From Alphaproteobacteria bacterium (GTDB lineage Bacteria; Pseudomonadota; Alphaproteobacteria; Bin95), in NCBI GenBank assembly GCA_022826185.1, contig JAJDVH010000065.1, forward strand, positions 1 to 39,716: a stretch of 39,716 bases of DNA, given 5' to 3'. Shown one piece after another: positions 1 through 7,711 of this stretch. Every line of letters begins with the position of its first letter. Positions within the stretch are counted from its first letter, which is position 1. Under the pieces are notes generated by a model, which was given only the letters and a program-made list of their open reading frames with translations, searched no databases and was not told the origin of the DNA. The position numbers and the translations under genes are program-made.

Positions 1-116
1 ATCTCGTTCCAGACGAAGCGGCAGGCGCCGGCGACCGCGGCGAGGCGCTGCGCCTTTACCCGGCTGCCTGGATGCAGCCGGTAGACAATTTGCCGATGCT
101 CGGTCTCAACAGTCAT
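1..116 (-). CDS. tnpB: TnpB-type RNA-guided nuclease / IS200-IS605 OrfB, N-terminal fragment (runs off left edge)
   Basis: Only the first 38 codons are present, read from an ATG at 114-116 toward the left edge. The translation contains VYRLHPGSRVKAQRL followed by AGACRFVWNE. This is the typical start of OrfB/TnpB proteins: a 'YRLYP' strand, then the 'GACRFVWN' helix of the N-terminal helix-turn-helix. TnpB proteins are RuvC-fold RNA-guided nucleases encoded by IS200/IS605-type elements, but the catalytic part lies outside the window, so activity cannot be judged. The start overlaps the end of the upstream small gene by 11 nt, and I see no strong ribosome binding site. The region may mark an insertion at the left flank of the pilus block. 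Confidence 0.72.
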   Translation of the reverse strand, partial: MTVETEHRQIVYRLHPGSRVKAQRLAAVAGACRFVWNE

Positions 117-303
117 CGGCCAACCATTCGATATAATCCCCCTCAAGTGCAGAGATTTCTGCTCGCAGGTCTGCCTTGGTTGTAACGCCCTCGATGACGG
201 CATCGCGGACGGTATCCGTGATTGCCTCCGCTTCAGCCTGGCCGATTCCGGCCTTGGTAAGCGCCTTGACGGCGGCGTGTGTCTCGAAGGTGGCGCTCGG
301 CAT
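106..303 (-). CDS. Small DUF1640/CCDC90-like protein, possibly truncated
   Basis: The 65-residue product begins with an ATFETHAAVKALTKAG segment and continues with AEAEAITDTVRDAVIEG and VTTKADL. This resembles the N-terminal half of DUF1640 (CCDC90-like) proteins, which start with a 'FDTHxFVKxLxxAG' helix and go on to a coiled coil with a C-terminal membrane segment. Family members are usually longer and the C-terminal hydrophobic segment is missing here, so the gene may have been shortened when the adjacent TnpB gene arrived. The last codons (GDYIEWLADDC) overlap the TnpB start. Function is unknown. The family match comes from motif memory and is moderate. Confidence 0.5.
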   Translation of the reverse strand: MPSATFETHAAVKALTKAGIGQAEAEAITDTVRDAVIEGVTTKADLRAEISALEGDYIEWLADDC

Positions 304-575
304 GGCGGAATCACAGGAAGCCCGGCGGCGGGCGGCAAGCGCCTTTGCACGGCGCTGCCGCGTCGCGAGCGGCGGCTGTCATCGGGCTAGGAGGGTGTGG
401 GTTTGCGGTGGCATTGCCAAGAGCGGAGCTTGAGGCGTTTTTTGGGGAGAATTGCAGGGCTGAAAGCAGGCCGGAATTTCCAGGGGTTGGGTTGCGGGCC
501 GGCCTCAGAATAGTCGTTTAGATGTTGATTTGTCGAGAAAAGTATGATCGAGTCTTGGCGGCGGGAGAGGACCGC
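304..575. other. Intergenic region upstream of the pilus operon
   Basis: No convincing gene is visible. Both plus-strand open frames here are Arg/Ala-rich and look spurious. GC content falls clearly in the last ~100 bases (around 505-600), as expected for a promoter region that would serve the pil operon and lie between divergent genes. TTGATT (525-530) and TATGAT (543-548) resemble -35 and -10 boxes, but their 12-base spacing is too short for a sigma70 promoter, so I do not call a promoter. Confidence 0.4.
563..570 (+). promoter_or_regulatory. Ribosome binding site for the out-of-frame pilN start
   Basis: GGGAGAGG lies 5 bases before the ATG at 576-578. It is the best Shine-Dalgarno sequence upstream of the secretin. 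It supports translation starting at 576 and passing through the C tract at 608-620, rather than at the internal ATG at 734, which lacks a recognisable site. Confidence 0.6.
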
Positions 576-2227
576 ATGGATATTTTGACTAAAAACAGTA
601 GCTTACACCCCCCCCCCCCCGAGGCGGGCAGCGAGCGTCATGGCCTAAGTCGGTAGCCGTCGCGCTGCTGTTTGCGCCGCCGTTTCTGGCGGCGTGCGAT
701 TTTCAGGAAAAGTTCGAGGCGGCCGACCGCGAAATGGACGCGGTCGAGGAGATGCTCGCGGATGCGCGGGCGTCGGAGGCCCAGAGCGGCTTCGGCTCGG
801 TCCGGCTGGTGGACCGTCATCCCTATATCGGCGCGGCGCGGATCGAGGCGGACCCGAGGGAGGGGCTGCCGGAGTTCGTGCAGGGTCAGGCGGCGGTGGT
901 GCTGCCGCAACGCGGCATGGTGAGCGATGCCGCACTGGCCGGGCAGATCGAGGAGGTCACCAGCATCCCGGTTCACTTCGTGGGGCGGGCGCCGGTGTCC
1001 GAGGAGGACGAGGCGCCGGGCGCGGCGGCGCTCACGGTCTGGCGCGAGCGCCTGGGTCCGGCAGGGGTGCTGTGGTCGGGATCGCTGGACAGCCTTCTGG
1101 ACGGCTGGGCTGAAGCGGCCGGGTACGAGTGGCGCTACGACGAGGAGCGCAGGCGCATAGAGGTCGTGCGCTTCCGCTCGGTCGTGTTCCACGTGCATGC
1201 CCTGGCAGGCAGTCAGGCGTACCAGGCCGGGTCGTCGACCAGTGACAGCGCGGAGACTGAAGGAGGGGGCGCGCAGGGAGACCATTCGCTCGAGGGAGAG
1301 GCGAAGTTCGATCCGTGGGGGGAGATCGAGGGGCAGCTGCGTGTTCTGACGGGAGAGGGCACGCAACTGACGGTGTCGCAGTCGTCGGGGTCGGTCGTGG
1401 TGGCGGGGCTCCCCGGCGACGTGGCCCGGGTGCGGGCCTACCTCGCGCATCTGAACAACGAGGTTCTGCGGCCGGTCACGGTCTCGGTCCACGTCTACGC
1501 GGTTCAGATGAACCGGAGTGCAGACTTGAATCTGGGCCTTACGGCGATGATCGGACGGCTCTTGGGCGAGGCGGTCGGGGTCAATGCCGACGGGAGCGAC
1601 GGGTCGATCGCAATCGTGCGGCCGTCTGTGGGGGAGGACGACACCTTCGAGGCGACGGTGAGTGCGCTCAGCAGGAGCGGGCGCATATCGCGGCTGCTGT
1701 CCGCGGACGTGTCGTCGCTCAATCACAAGCCTGCGCAATTCTTCGACATGTACAAGCAGACGTACGTGAAGGAGGTGAAGATCGAGGAGCCGCAAACGGC
1801 GGCGGACGGCTCCCAGCAGGGGCGGCTGTTGGTGCAGACGCCGGGGACGGTGTCGTCGGGGTTCGCGTTTTCCTTCGTGCCGCAGATCACGGGGCCGGAC
1901 GAGGTGCTGCTGAGGCTGTTCGTGTCGATGCAGGATCGCGCGGAGGGCATTCAGGAGGATCCGCAGCCGGGTCAGATACAGCGGCCGCGTTACGGCACGC
2001 GCGCTGTGAATCTCGTCCAGAACCTGCGGCGCGGCGAGACTCTCGTGGTGACGGGGTTCAGGACCCGGGAGGCGTCGCGGGAGGGTTCGGGGACCTTCGA
2101 CGAAACGATCGTGCTTCCGAAAGGCGGGAGCTCGGGCGGCCTTGCGGCGGCAGAGCAGGTCCTGCTCGTAAGCGCGCAGATCGGGCCGCCGCTGGGCGTC
2201 AGCGAAGTGCACGGGGCGGCGCTGTGA
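576..2227 (+). CDS. pilN: PilN-type secretin lipoprotein (type IVb pilus); signal peptide one base out of frame in this sequence
   Basis: PilN forms the outer-membrane secretin pore through which the thin pilus is extruded. The uninterrupted frame runs from 602 to the TGA at 2225-2227. The first in-frame ATG is at 734, but just upstream in the same frame are the codons for SVAVALLFAPPFLAAC, a lipoprotein signal with an LAAC lipobox, which shows the true start is further up. The ATG at 576 has a good ribosome site but is one base out of frame because of a 13-C run (608-620); 14 Cs would join it to the signal peptide. From 734 the product is 497 residues. The second half has the secretin pattern: VAGLPGDVARVRAYL (N-domain end), a long beta-rich region, VVTGFRTREA and a closing LLVSAQIGPP. 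pilO follows after 34 bases. No other start codon that supports a full signal is present. Confidence 0.85.
608..620 (+). repeat. 13-base poly-C tract near the 5' end of pilN (candidate phase-variation tract)
   Basis: Thirteen consecutive C residues lie 11 codons into the frame opened at the ATG 576. With 13 Cs that frame ends at TAG 654-656. With 14 Cs (or 11) it would pass through a short Pro run into the lipoprotein signal peptide of PilN. Long mononucleotide runs near the start of surface-structure genes are classic slipped-strand switches, but they are also a common place for sequencing errors. Confidence 0.7.
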
Positions 2228-2261
2228 CGCCGGGCGCGGGGGCGATGCCGGAGAGGCTGCC

Positions 2262-3536
2262 ATGACCGAGGTCGTGGTGCTGGGCGGTCGCCGCTTCGTG
2301 GCGGGCCTCTTCTGGACGAAGCCGGGGGCGGAGATCGATCCCAAGGGACGCCGGCAGTGGGCGTGGTCTGTGGAGCTGGGCGAGCAGACGGGATGGATTC
2401 CGAAGGAAGCAGGGCTGCGCGGGCTGGAGGGTGCGCCCAGCCTGGCGGCTTCGCTTGCGGAACATATCGGAGGATCGGGGGACGACGATGCCGCCGGCTG
2501 GGTCGCGCTGCTGGCGGCCGAGGACGGGCGCTCTGCCCTGGTCCGGATGAAGGACGGGGCGATCCGGACGGACGGCGACCAGGTGTTCGAGAACGCGGAG
2601 ACGGCGGAGGACACGGTTGCGTCGGCGCGGGCCGAAGGCGCTCAGGTGTACGGAACGGCCGGGGCGATCACGGACGGGGGCGGTTGGCTGGAGGTCGACG
2701 TCGGGCGGCTTCCCGAGGGGGGAGACGAGGCGGGGCTGAAGCGGACCGGCAGCGGGAAGTCCCGGTTGAAGGTGGCGGGTCTGTCGGCGGCGTTTCTGCT
2801 GCTCGGCGTGGGCGCGGTGGCGATGCTGGCGCCGGACATGCTGTTCGGGCTGGTCGGCGGAGGCCAGAAGGCGGTGATGGACGTGGTGGAGGTCGTGGAG
2901 GCCGAGGTGTCGGCGCGGATCGAGAACGGCGCGCTGGTGCGTGCGTGCAGCGATGCGGAGGCGGAGTGGCCCCCTTACATGCCGGCGTGGGAGCTGACGA
3001 GCGTCGCCTGTTACGGCTGGTTCCTGGAGACGGAGTTGATCGGGCTGCGGCCCGAGCTCGAGGGACGCGCCGTGATGCTGGTGCGCTGGGAGCTGCCGGG
3101 CAAGTACGTGGCGGCGCTCCACAGGCGTATCGCGGAGGAGCATCTGGCGGCCTGGTATCTGGCATCGGTGGTGGAGAGAAGGGCCTGGGCCGTGGTGCTG
3201 CTCGATCCGGTGCTGGGGCGCGCGGAGGGCGAGGCGGCGCTGCCTTATCTGGAGTTTCGCCGGCAGGTGGACCGTCATCTCGGGATGCAGGGCGCGCATA
3301 TCGACTACAGCGACAAGTCGGGCGTGGTTGAAGTGACCGTGGGCTTCAGCCGGGGGCTCGGGCGCATTGAGCCCGTGGTCGCGGATGTTCCGGGCTTCGA
3401 GCTTGTGTCGCTGTCGCGCAGCGGGCGCGGGATGTGGGTTCTGAAGGGCCGGCAGGTGGCGAGCGTTTGGCTCAAGGAGAGCCTGTACTGGGAATTGGCC
3501 GGCAAGGGGAGCGGCGGAAAGGTCGCCGCTTTCTGA
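2262..3536 (+). CDS. pilO: PilO2-type type IVb pilus assembly protein
   Basis: The 424-residue protein matches the IncI-type PilO (PilO2) family, which forms part of the inner-membrane scaffold between the secretin and the PilQ/PilR motor. It has a cytoplasmic N-terminal half starting MTEVVVLGGRRFVAGLFW, a region with repeated short beta segments, one transmembrane helix at about residues 168-190 (VAGLSAAFLLLGVGAVAML) and a periplasmic C-terminal half. The ATG at 2262 has GGAGAGG 6 bases upstream. It sits directly after pilN as in R64. Here pilP does not follow immediately: three other genes intervene. Confidence 0.82.
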   Translation: MTEVVVLGGRRFVAGLFWTKPGAEIDPKGRRQWAWSVELGEQTGWIPKEAGLRGLEGAPSLAASLAEHIGGSGDDDAAGWVALLAAEDGRSALVRMKDGAIRTDGDQVFENAETAEDTVASARAEGAQVYGTAGAITDGGGWLEVDVGRLPEGGDEAGLKRTGSGKSRLKVAGLSAAFLLLGVGAVAMLAPDMLFGLVGGGQKAVMDVVEVVEAEVSARIENGALVRACSDAEAEWPPYMPAWELTSVACYGWFLETELIGLRPELEGRAVMLVRWELPGKYVAALHRRIAEEHLAAWYLASVVERRAWAVVLLDPVLGRAEGEAALPYLEFRRQVDRHLGMQGAHIDYSDKSGVVEVTVGFSRGLGRIEPVVADVPGFELVSLSRSGRGMWVLKGRQVASVWLKESLYWELAGKGSGGKVAAF

Positions 3537-3551
3537 CGGGGAGGTCTGACG

Positions 3552-5495
3552 ATGAGTCGACGGCGTGAGTTGCTGGCAAGCGTTGCGGCGTTGGGACTGG
3601 TTTACGGCGGGGCGGTGCCGGGCGGCGCGGCGCTGGCGAGCATTGCAGACGAGGAGCGGGTGTTTCGCCAGGACGCCCTGGCGCACGCGGAAGCGGTGGC
3701 GGTCGGTTACAGGCAGCTGGAAGAGCACATCCTGCTGGACTCGGCCGGGGTCACGTCATGGACGGGCTCGGTGCCGCCGACGTCGACGGGATGGAAGGCG
3801 TCGTGGACCGCGCGGGGCGTGCGGGCGCGCTATTGCGACGAGACGCTGCTGGTTTACCTGCACCCGGCGGAGTTGAAGGGGGTGGGCAGGGACCACCGGA
3901 GCGTTCATTCGGCGCCCCATGCGTTCGTGGGGGAGGGCAACCAGACGCGCTTCCCGCCGCTCCACTGGCTCGACGGAAACCGGGTCACGAAAAACTCTCC
4001 CGCGGGGACGGTGCCGGTGGTGGCGCTTCCGGCATGCATGACGGGCGATGCGCTGCCGTCGGGGCGGGCGGCGCTGGCGGGGACGGTGAAGGATCCGCAC
4101 CTGACGGTGAACAAGCGGCCGGGGGTGGAGCACGAGTACCGCTCGCAGCCGTGCGCAACGGGGAAGCACGGGCCGGGGATCCGGGAGTACCGCGAGATCA
4201 CCTTTACCCTGGATGGCCGGGGCGAAGAGGTGCCGGGGACCAGGGTCGTGGGATCGTGGCAGGAGCTCGTTGACGCCTGCAGGGACGATTACACGGAGTG
4301 GGTGCACTACACGAAGGAGTGCACCTGGACGGCCGGCGCGCCGCACAACCGCGAGATGGTCGGGGAGGAGGTGTGGCGCGTCCAGGAGACGGTGACGGGG
4401 GCCGGCCGAACGCGGAATCCGCCGGGCGAGTTCGTTTCGACGACGTGCTGGAGCGGTCTCGAGGGGGAGCACCACACGGCGGAGATCGACGAGCGGTCCA
4501 GCCAGCAAAGCATGACCGTGGCGTGCGGGCAGGGGTTCACGGGATCGCGGCGCTACACCCGCACCGAGACGGTACGCTCCACGCAGTTCCCGTGGGACGC
4601 CGCGCCGGTGGTGACGACACGGTATACGAGCTGGAAGCTTGCCTCGTCGTCGTGCGTGAAGATCGAGCCGCCGAAGCCGGAAAAGCCGTTCGAGCCGAAG
4701 CCGTGCGATTCCAGCGTGGAGCAGTGCGATGGGACGGTCGACGAGGATCCGGATGTCGATTCGGAGAAGGCGGAAGTTGCCCAGGCGGGCACCTACACCG
4801 TGGACGTGGACGAAACCAGGACGCGTGATTGCAGCACGTCGGACCCCTCGCTCACGGGCACGTACGTGGAGACCCGGACGGTCAGGTACACCTACGAGCT
4901 GAAGGCGGACGGCACCCGCACGGAGACAGGCAGGAACGCCGGCGTCTGGTGGACATCGAAGAACAGTTGTAGGCAGAAGGACACGGGCCCCACGGACCCG
5001 CCCGGTCCCAGCGTCGGCCCGAGCTCGCCGTCCGGCCCGAGCTGCGGTCCGCCCGGCGACGGCAGCGCCAGTCCCGGCGAGGGCGAGTGCACCGGGATGG
5101 ACGCGTCCATCGCGGCCGCGGTGGCAGCAGCGACCGGAAACGGCGGCAACGGTGGCGGCGGCTGCTACTTCACCACGGCGGTGGTCGAGCTGCGCGGCGA
5201 CGAGCCGGACGACGGGCCGACGCTGACCGCGCTCAGGGAGTTTCGCGACACCTATATGATGGAGACGCCGCTCAGGCGCGCGATGGTGTGGGCCTACCGC
5301 CGCATCGCGCCGCTGGTGGTGCGCGATCTCCCGGCCGACGACGCCTCGTGGCAGCCCATGGGCGAGCATATCGATCGTTCGGTCGAGCTGATCCGCGAAG
5401 GCGATCTCGAGGCCGCGTTCCGCGCGTACGTGACGGGGTCTACCCGGCTGATGCTGCGCTGGTGGCTGCTCCGGGCGGCAAGGGCGGTGTCGTGA
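3552..5495 (+). CDS. Exported Cys-rich repeat protein with C-terminal CFI-box-like domain
   Basis: The 647-residue protein has an N-terminal signal peptide (SRRRELLASVAALGL, cleavage likely after ALA at 27-29). Three loosely repeated modules follow at about residues 201-243, 325-368 and 427-473. Each runs from a Cys through G-x-R/Y and T-E/R-T-V steps to a Trp and a closing Cys. A Pro/Ser/Gly-rich linker (about 475-537) leads to a C-terminal region beginning GGGGCYFTTAVVELRG and LREFRDTYM, which resembles the 'CFIATAxYG...LRxFRDxYL' motif of CFI-box proteins. The N-terminal half has scattered aromatics and Cys but matches nothing I recognise. It lies between pilO and the polyprenyl synthase, whose GTG start overlaps its stop. 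A surface or pilus-tip role is a guess. Export is well supported, function is not. Confidence 0.7.
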   Translation: MSRRRELLASVAALGLVYGGAVPGGAALASIADEERVFRQDALAHAEAVAVGYRQLEEHILLDSAGVTSWTGSVPPTSTGWKASWTARGVRARYCDETLLVYLHPAELKGVGRDHRSVHSAPHAFVGEGNQTRFPPLHWLDGNRVTKNSPAGTVPVVALPACMTGDALPSGRAALAGTVKDPHLTVNKRPGVEHEYRSQPCATGKHGPGIREYREITFTLDGRGEEVPGTRVVGSWQELVDACRDDYTEWVHYTKECTWTAGAPHNREMVGEEVWRVQETVTGAGRTRNPPGEFVSTTCWSGLEGEHHTAEIDERSSQQSMTVACGQGFTGSRRYTRTETVRSTQFPWDAAPVVTTRYTSWKLASSSCVKIEPPKPEKPFEPKPCDSSVEQCDGTVDEDPDVDSEKAEVAQAGTYTVDVDETRTRDCSTSDPSLTGTYVETRTVRYTYELKADGTRTETGRNAGVWWTSKNSCRQKDTGPTDPPGPSVGPSSPSGPSCGPPGDGSASPGEGECTGMDASIAAAVAAATGNGGNGGGGCYFTTAVVELRGDEPDDGPTLTALREFRDTYMMETPLRRAMVWAYRRIAPLVVRDLPADDASWQPMGEHIDRSVELIREGDLEAAFRAYVTGSTRLMLRWWLLRAARAVS

Positions 5496-6478
5496 TCCCT
5501 CCGGTCTTCGCCGACGACGCCGCGAAGGTGGACGACGCCGTGCGCTCGATCGTGGCCGGCGGCGTTCCCGAGGACTACGCCGCGGCGTGCGAGGCGGTGC
5601 AATACCTGATCGCGGGCGACGGCAAGCGCCTGCGCCCGATGCTCGCGGTCGGCGCCGCGCGCGCCTGCGGCAGCGTGTGCGACGACGTGATCCCGGTGGC
5701 GGCCGCCGTGGACGTTCTGCACCAGGCGACGCTGCTGCACGACGACGTCATCGACAACGCAAGCGTGCGGCGGGGGCAGTCGACCGCGAACGTGGTGTGG
5801 TCGAACAAGATCAGCGTGCTGGCGGGCGACCTGCTGTTCACGCTGGCGAGCCGGACCATCAACGAGCACCTGGCCGGGGCCAACGGCCTCGCGGTGCAGG
5901 CGATGATGGAGATCGTGAGGGGCGAGCTTCGCCAGGCGCATGACGCGCGCCACGTCGAGCGCTGCTCGACCCGCTACATCGCGGCGGCGAAGGAGAAGAC
6001 CGGCGTGATGACGTCGTTCGCCTGCGTGCTCGGTTCCATGGCGAGCGAGGTGCAGCGCGTGAACGAGGGAGCCCGCGCCCGGCTCAGACTCGATGCCTTC
6101 GGCCAAGACTTCGGCATCGCCTATCAGCTCGCCGACGATGCCTGCGACTACGGCGCGCGATGGCACAGCTTCAGGAAGCGGCGCGGGCAGGACTTCCGCG
6201 AGGGCATCGTGACCATGCCGGCGGTGCTCGCCTGGCAGCGGGGAACGCTTCAGGAGCGCGCGTTCCTCGTGACCGCGCTGGAAAGCGGCGACGTGGGCGA
6301 CGGCGATTTCGAGCGCGCGGTCGCGCTCATGGAGGGCACCGGCGCGATCGCGGACACGGTGGCGGAAGCCAAGCGCTACGGCGAGCGCGCCAAGGGGCAT
6401 ATCGCCGAGTTCGGCAACGAGGCTGCGGACGGCCTGGCCTGGCTGGTCGACCGCTACATCTGCGACGTGGAGGCCTGA
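5492..6478 (+). CDS. Polyprenyl (octaprenyl-type) diphosphate synthase
   Basis: The 328-residue protein is a trans-isoprenyl diphosphate synthase, which extends allylic diphosphates with isopentenyl diphosphate. Landmarks in order: GDGKRLRPML (residues about 44-53), the first aspartate-rich motif LLHDDVID (about 81-88), EKTGVMTSFA, the second aspartate-rich motif YQLADDACDY (about 210-219) and RRGQDFREGIVTMP. The whole resembles alphaproteobacterial octaprenyl (quinone side-chain) synthases. In the last motif the usual 'EGK(x)TLP' lysine is replaced by Ile, while both DDxxD motifs are intact. I choose the GTG at 5492 because it overlaps the upstream stop (GTGA); the same frame is open further upstream but lies inside the previous gene. 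Presence in a pilus operon is unusual; it may supply a lipid carrier or be cargo. Confidence 0.85.
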   Translation: MIPPVFADDAAKVDDAVRSIVAGGVPEDYAAACEAVQYLIAGDGKRLRPMLAVGAARACGSVCDDVIPVAAAVDVLHQATLLHDDVIDNASVRRGQSTANVVWSNKISVLAGDLLFTLASRTINEHLAGANGLAVQAMMEIVRGELRQAHDARHVERCSTRYIAAAKEKTGVMTSFACVLGSMASEVQRVNEGARARLRLDAFGQDFGIAYQLADDACDYGARWHSFRKRRGQDFREGIVTMPAVLAWQRGTLQERAFLVTALESGDVGDGDFERAVALMEGTGAIADTVAEAKRYGERAKGHIAEFGNEAADGLAWLVDRYICDVEA

Positions 6479-6481
6479 GGG

Positions 6482-7711
6482 ATGCCCTGGCGCTTGCGCG
6501 CGGTCATGGCGTTGGCCGGCAGGGTGGCGGGGGCGGCCGCGCTGCTGGTCGCGGCGGCGGCGGGGGCGAGCGGGGCGGCCGAGGACGCGGCGTCGGCCGA
6601 GGCGAACATGACGCGGCAGAAGAGCTCGCACGAGGCGCCGTTCTTCAAGGACCTGCTGACGGGCCGGGTGTGGGTGTACCAGATGCTTTCGGCGGAATCG
6701 CCGGACGTCCGGGATTACGGCAGCGCGGCCTATTTCCATGCGGACGGGCAGGTCACGATCTGCACGTCGACGGGATCGGGCGCGATCGACAACACCGGCC
6801 GCTGGCGCGTGGTGCCGTCCGAGATGTTCGTGACGCTGTTCAACTACCTGGCGCCTGGCGAGGAGCCGGACCCGGCGCAGGTGAAGAGCCACGTGCCGAT
6901 CTTCTACGATCCGGCGACGGGGCAGCTGCACAGCGAGCGCTGGGTGGCCGACGATACCTGGCAGGTGTTCCTGCGGGGCTGGGTGCAGGAGAGCTGGCCG
7001 GCGGGCCTGGCCGCGGCGTGCCCGGAATTGACCCCGGCGGGGCTGCCGCTGAACACGGCGCAGCAGTCGCTCGTGTTCTGGCAGCTCATGCGGGAAGACC
7101 CGAAGTCGCCGGTGCGGGGCTTCCCGGGATCGGAGCGGGCCATTCCCGGCGGCACGGGGCTCGCGGCAGCCGGGCACCAGCCGACCCTGCCGGCCGAGGA
7201 GCTGCGGGGCTGGCTCGCGGCGAACAACGGCATGGTCGTGAGCGGCGGGATGCTCCGCTACGTGCTGGCGCTGGGCCCGCGCGGCGACGAGGTGTGGCTG
7301 CTGGAAGGCGACAGCGACAAGGTGCTGGACACGATCAGGCTGGTGCCGCTCGAGGACGGGCAGGGGGTCGCGCTCCAGTTCACGGCGGCGCCGATCCGCT
7401 TGCTCTACAGCCTGGGCTATCCCCTCGGACTGGTGTCGACCGGCAAGCGCTACGGCGCCTTCGCGCTGATGGACTGGCTGGTCGAGCGGGCCGAGCCGGT
7501 GGCGCTCCCCTTCATGGATCGCGAGAACGTCGGCTTCCGTTTCCTGCCCGGGGGAAACCTCCGTGTGGGCACGCGGGGCGGCCGCGATATCGGCGGCGAG
7601 TGGTGGCTGTCGCAGGGCTCGCTGCATGTGCTGGTGGAGGGAATTGAAACAGCGAACACGTTCGAGTGGCGCGCTCTGGCCCGGCACGTGGGGTGGAGCG
7701 GAGAACGATGA
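6482..7711 (+). CDS. Exported protein of unknown function in the pil operon
   Basis: The 409-residue product has a clear signal peptide (MALAGRVAGAAALLVAAAA, cleavage around GASGA, residues 28-32) and no further membrane helix. The mature part looks beta-rich, with YFHADGQVTICTST, NTGRWRVVP, two Cys (in VTICTS and AACPEL) and many Trp residues. I do not recognise a family. It starts 3 bases after the polyprenyl synthase and its stop overlaps the pilP start (ATGA), so it is cotranslated with both. With the two preceding genes it forms a block that splits pilO from pilP. Confidence 0.7.
   Translation: MPWRLRAVMALAGRVAGAAALLVAAAAGASGAAEDAASAEANMTRQKSSHEAPFFKDLLTGRVWVYQMLSAESPDVRDYGSAAYFHADGQVTICTSTGSGAIDNTGRWRVVPSEMFVTLFNYLAPGEEPDPAQVKSHVPIFYDPATGQLHSERWVADDTWQVFLRGWVQESWPAGLAAACPELTPAGLPLNTAQQSLVFWQLMREDPKSPVRGFPGSERAIPGGTGLAAAGHQPTLPAEELRGWLAANNGMVVSGGMLRYVLALGPRGDEVWLLEGDSDKVLDTIRLVPLEDGQGVALQFTAAPIRLLYSLGYPLGLVSTGKRYGAFALMDWLVERAEPVALPFMDRENVGFRFLPGGNLRVGTRGGRDIGGEWWLSQGSLHVLVEGIETANTFEWRALARHVGWSGER

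Noticed and set aside
525-548. Promoter TTGATT / TATGAT
   Set aside because: The 12-base spacing is too short for a sigma70-type promoter; only low GC supports a promoter here.
640-648. ATG at 640 as pilN start
   Set aside because: It reads ATG-GCC-TAA and stops at once. Deleting the single T at 646 would give a plausible signal peptide, but the poly-C tract is a more likely place for the length change and the ATG at 576 has the better ribosome site.
638-2614. Long minus-strand open frame (658 codons) opposite pilN and pilO
   Set aside because: Arg/Pro/His-rich translation typical of the antisense of a high-GC gene, while the plus strand gives a coherent secretin.
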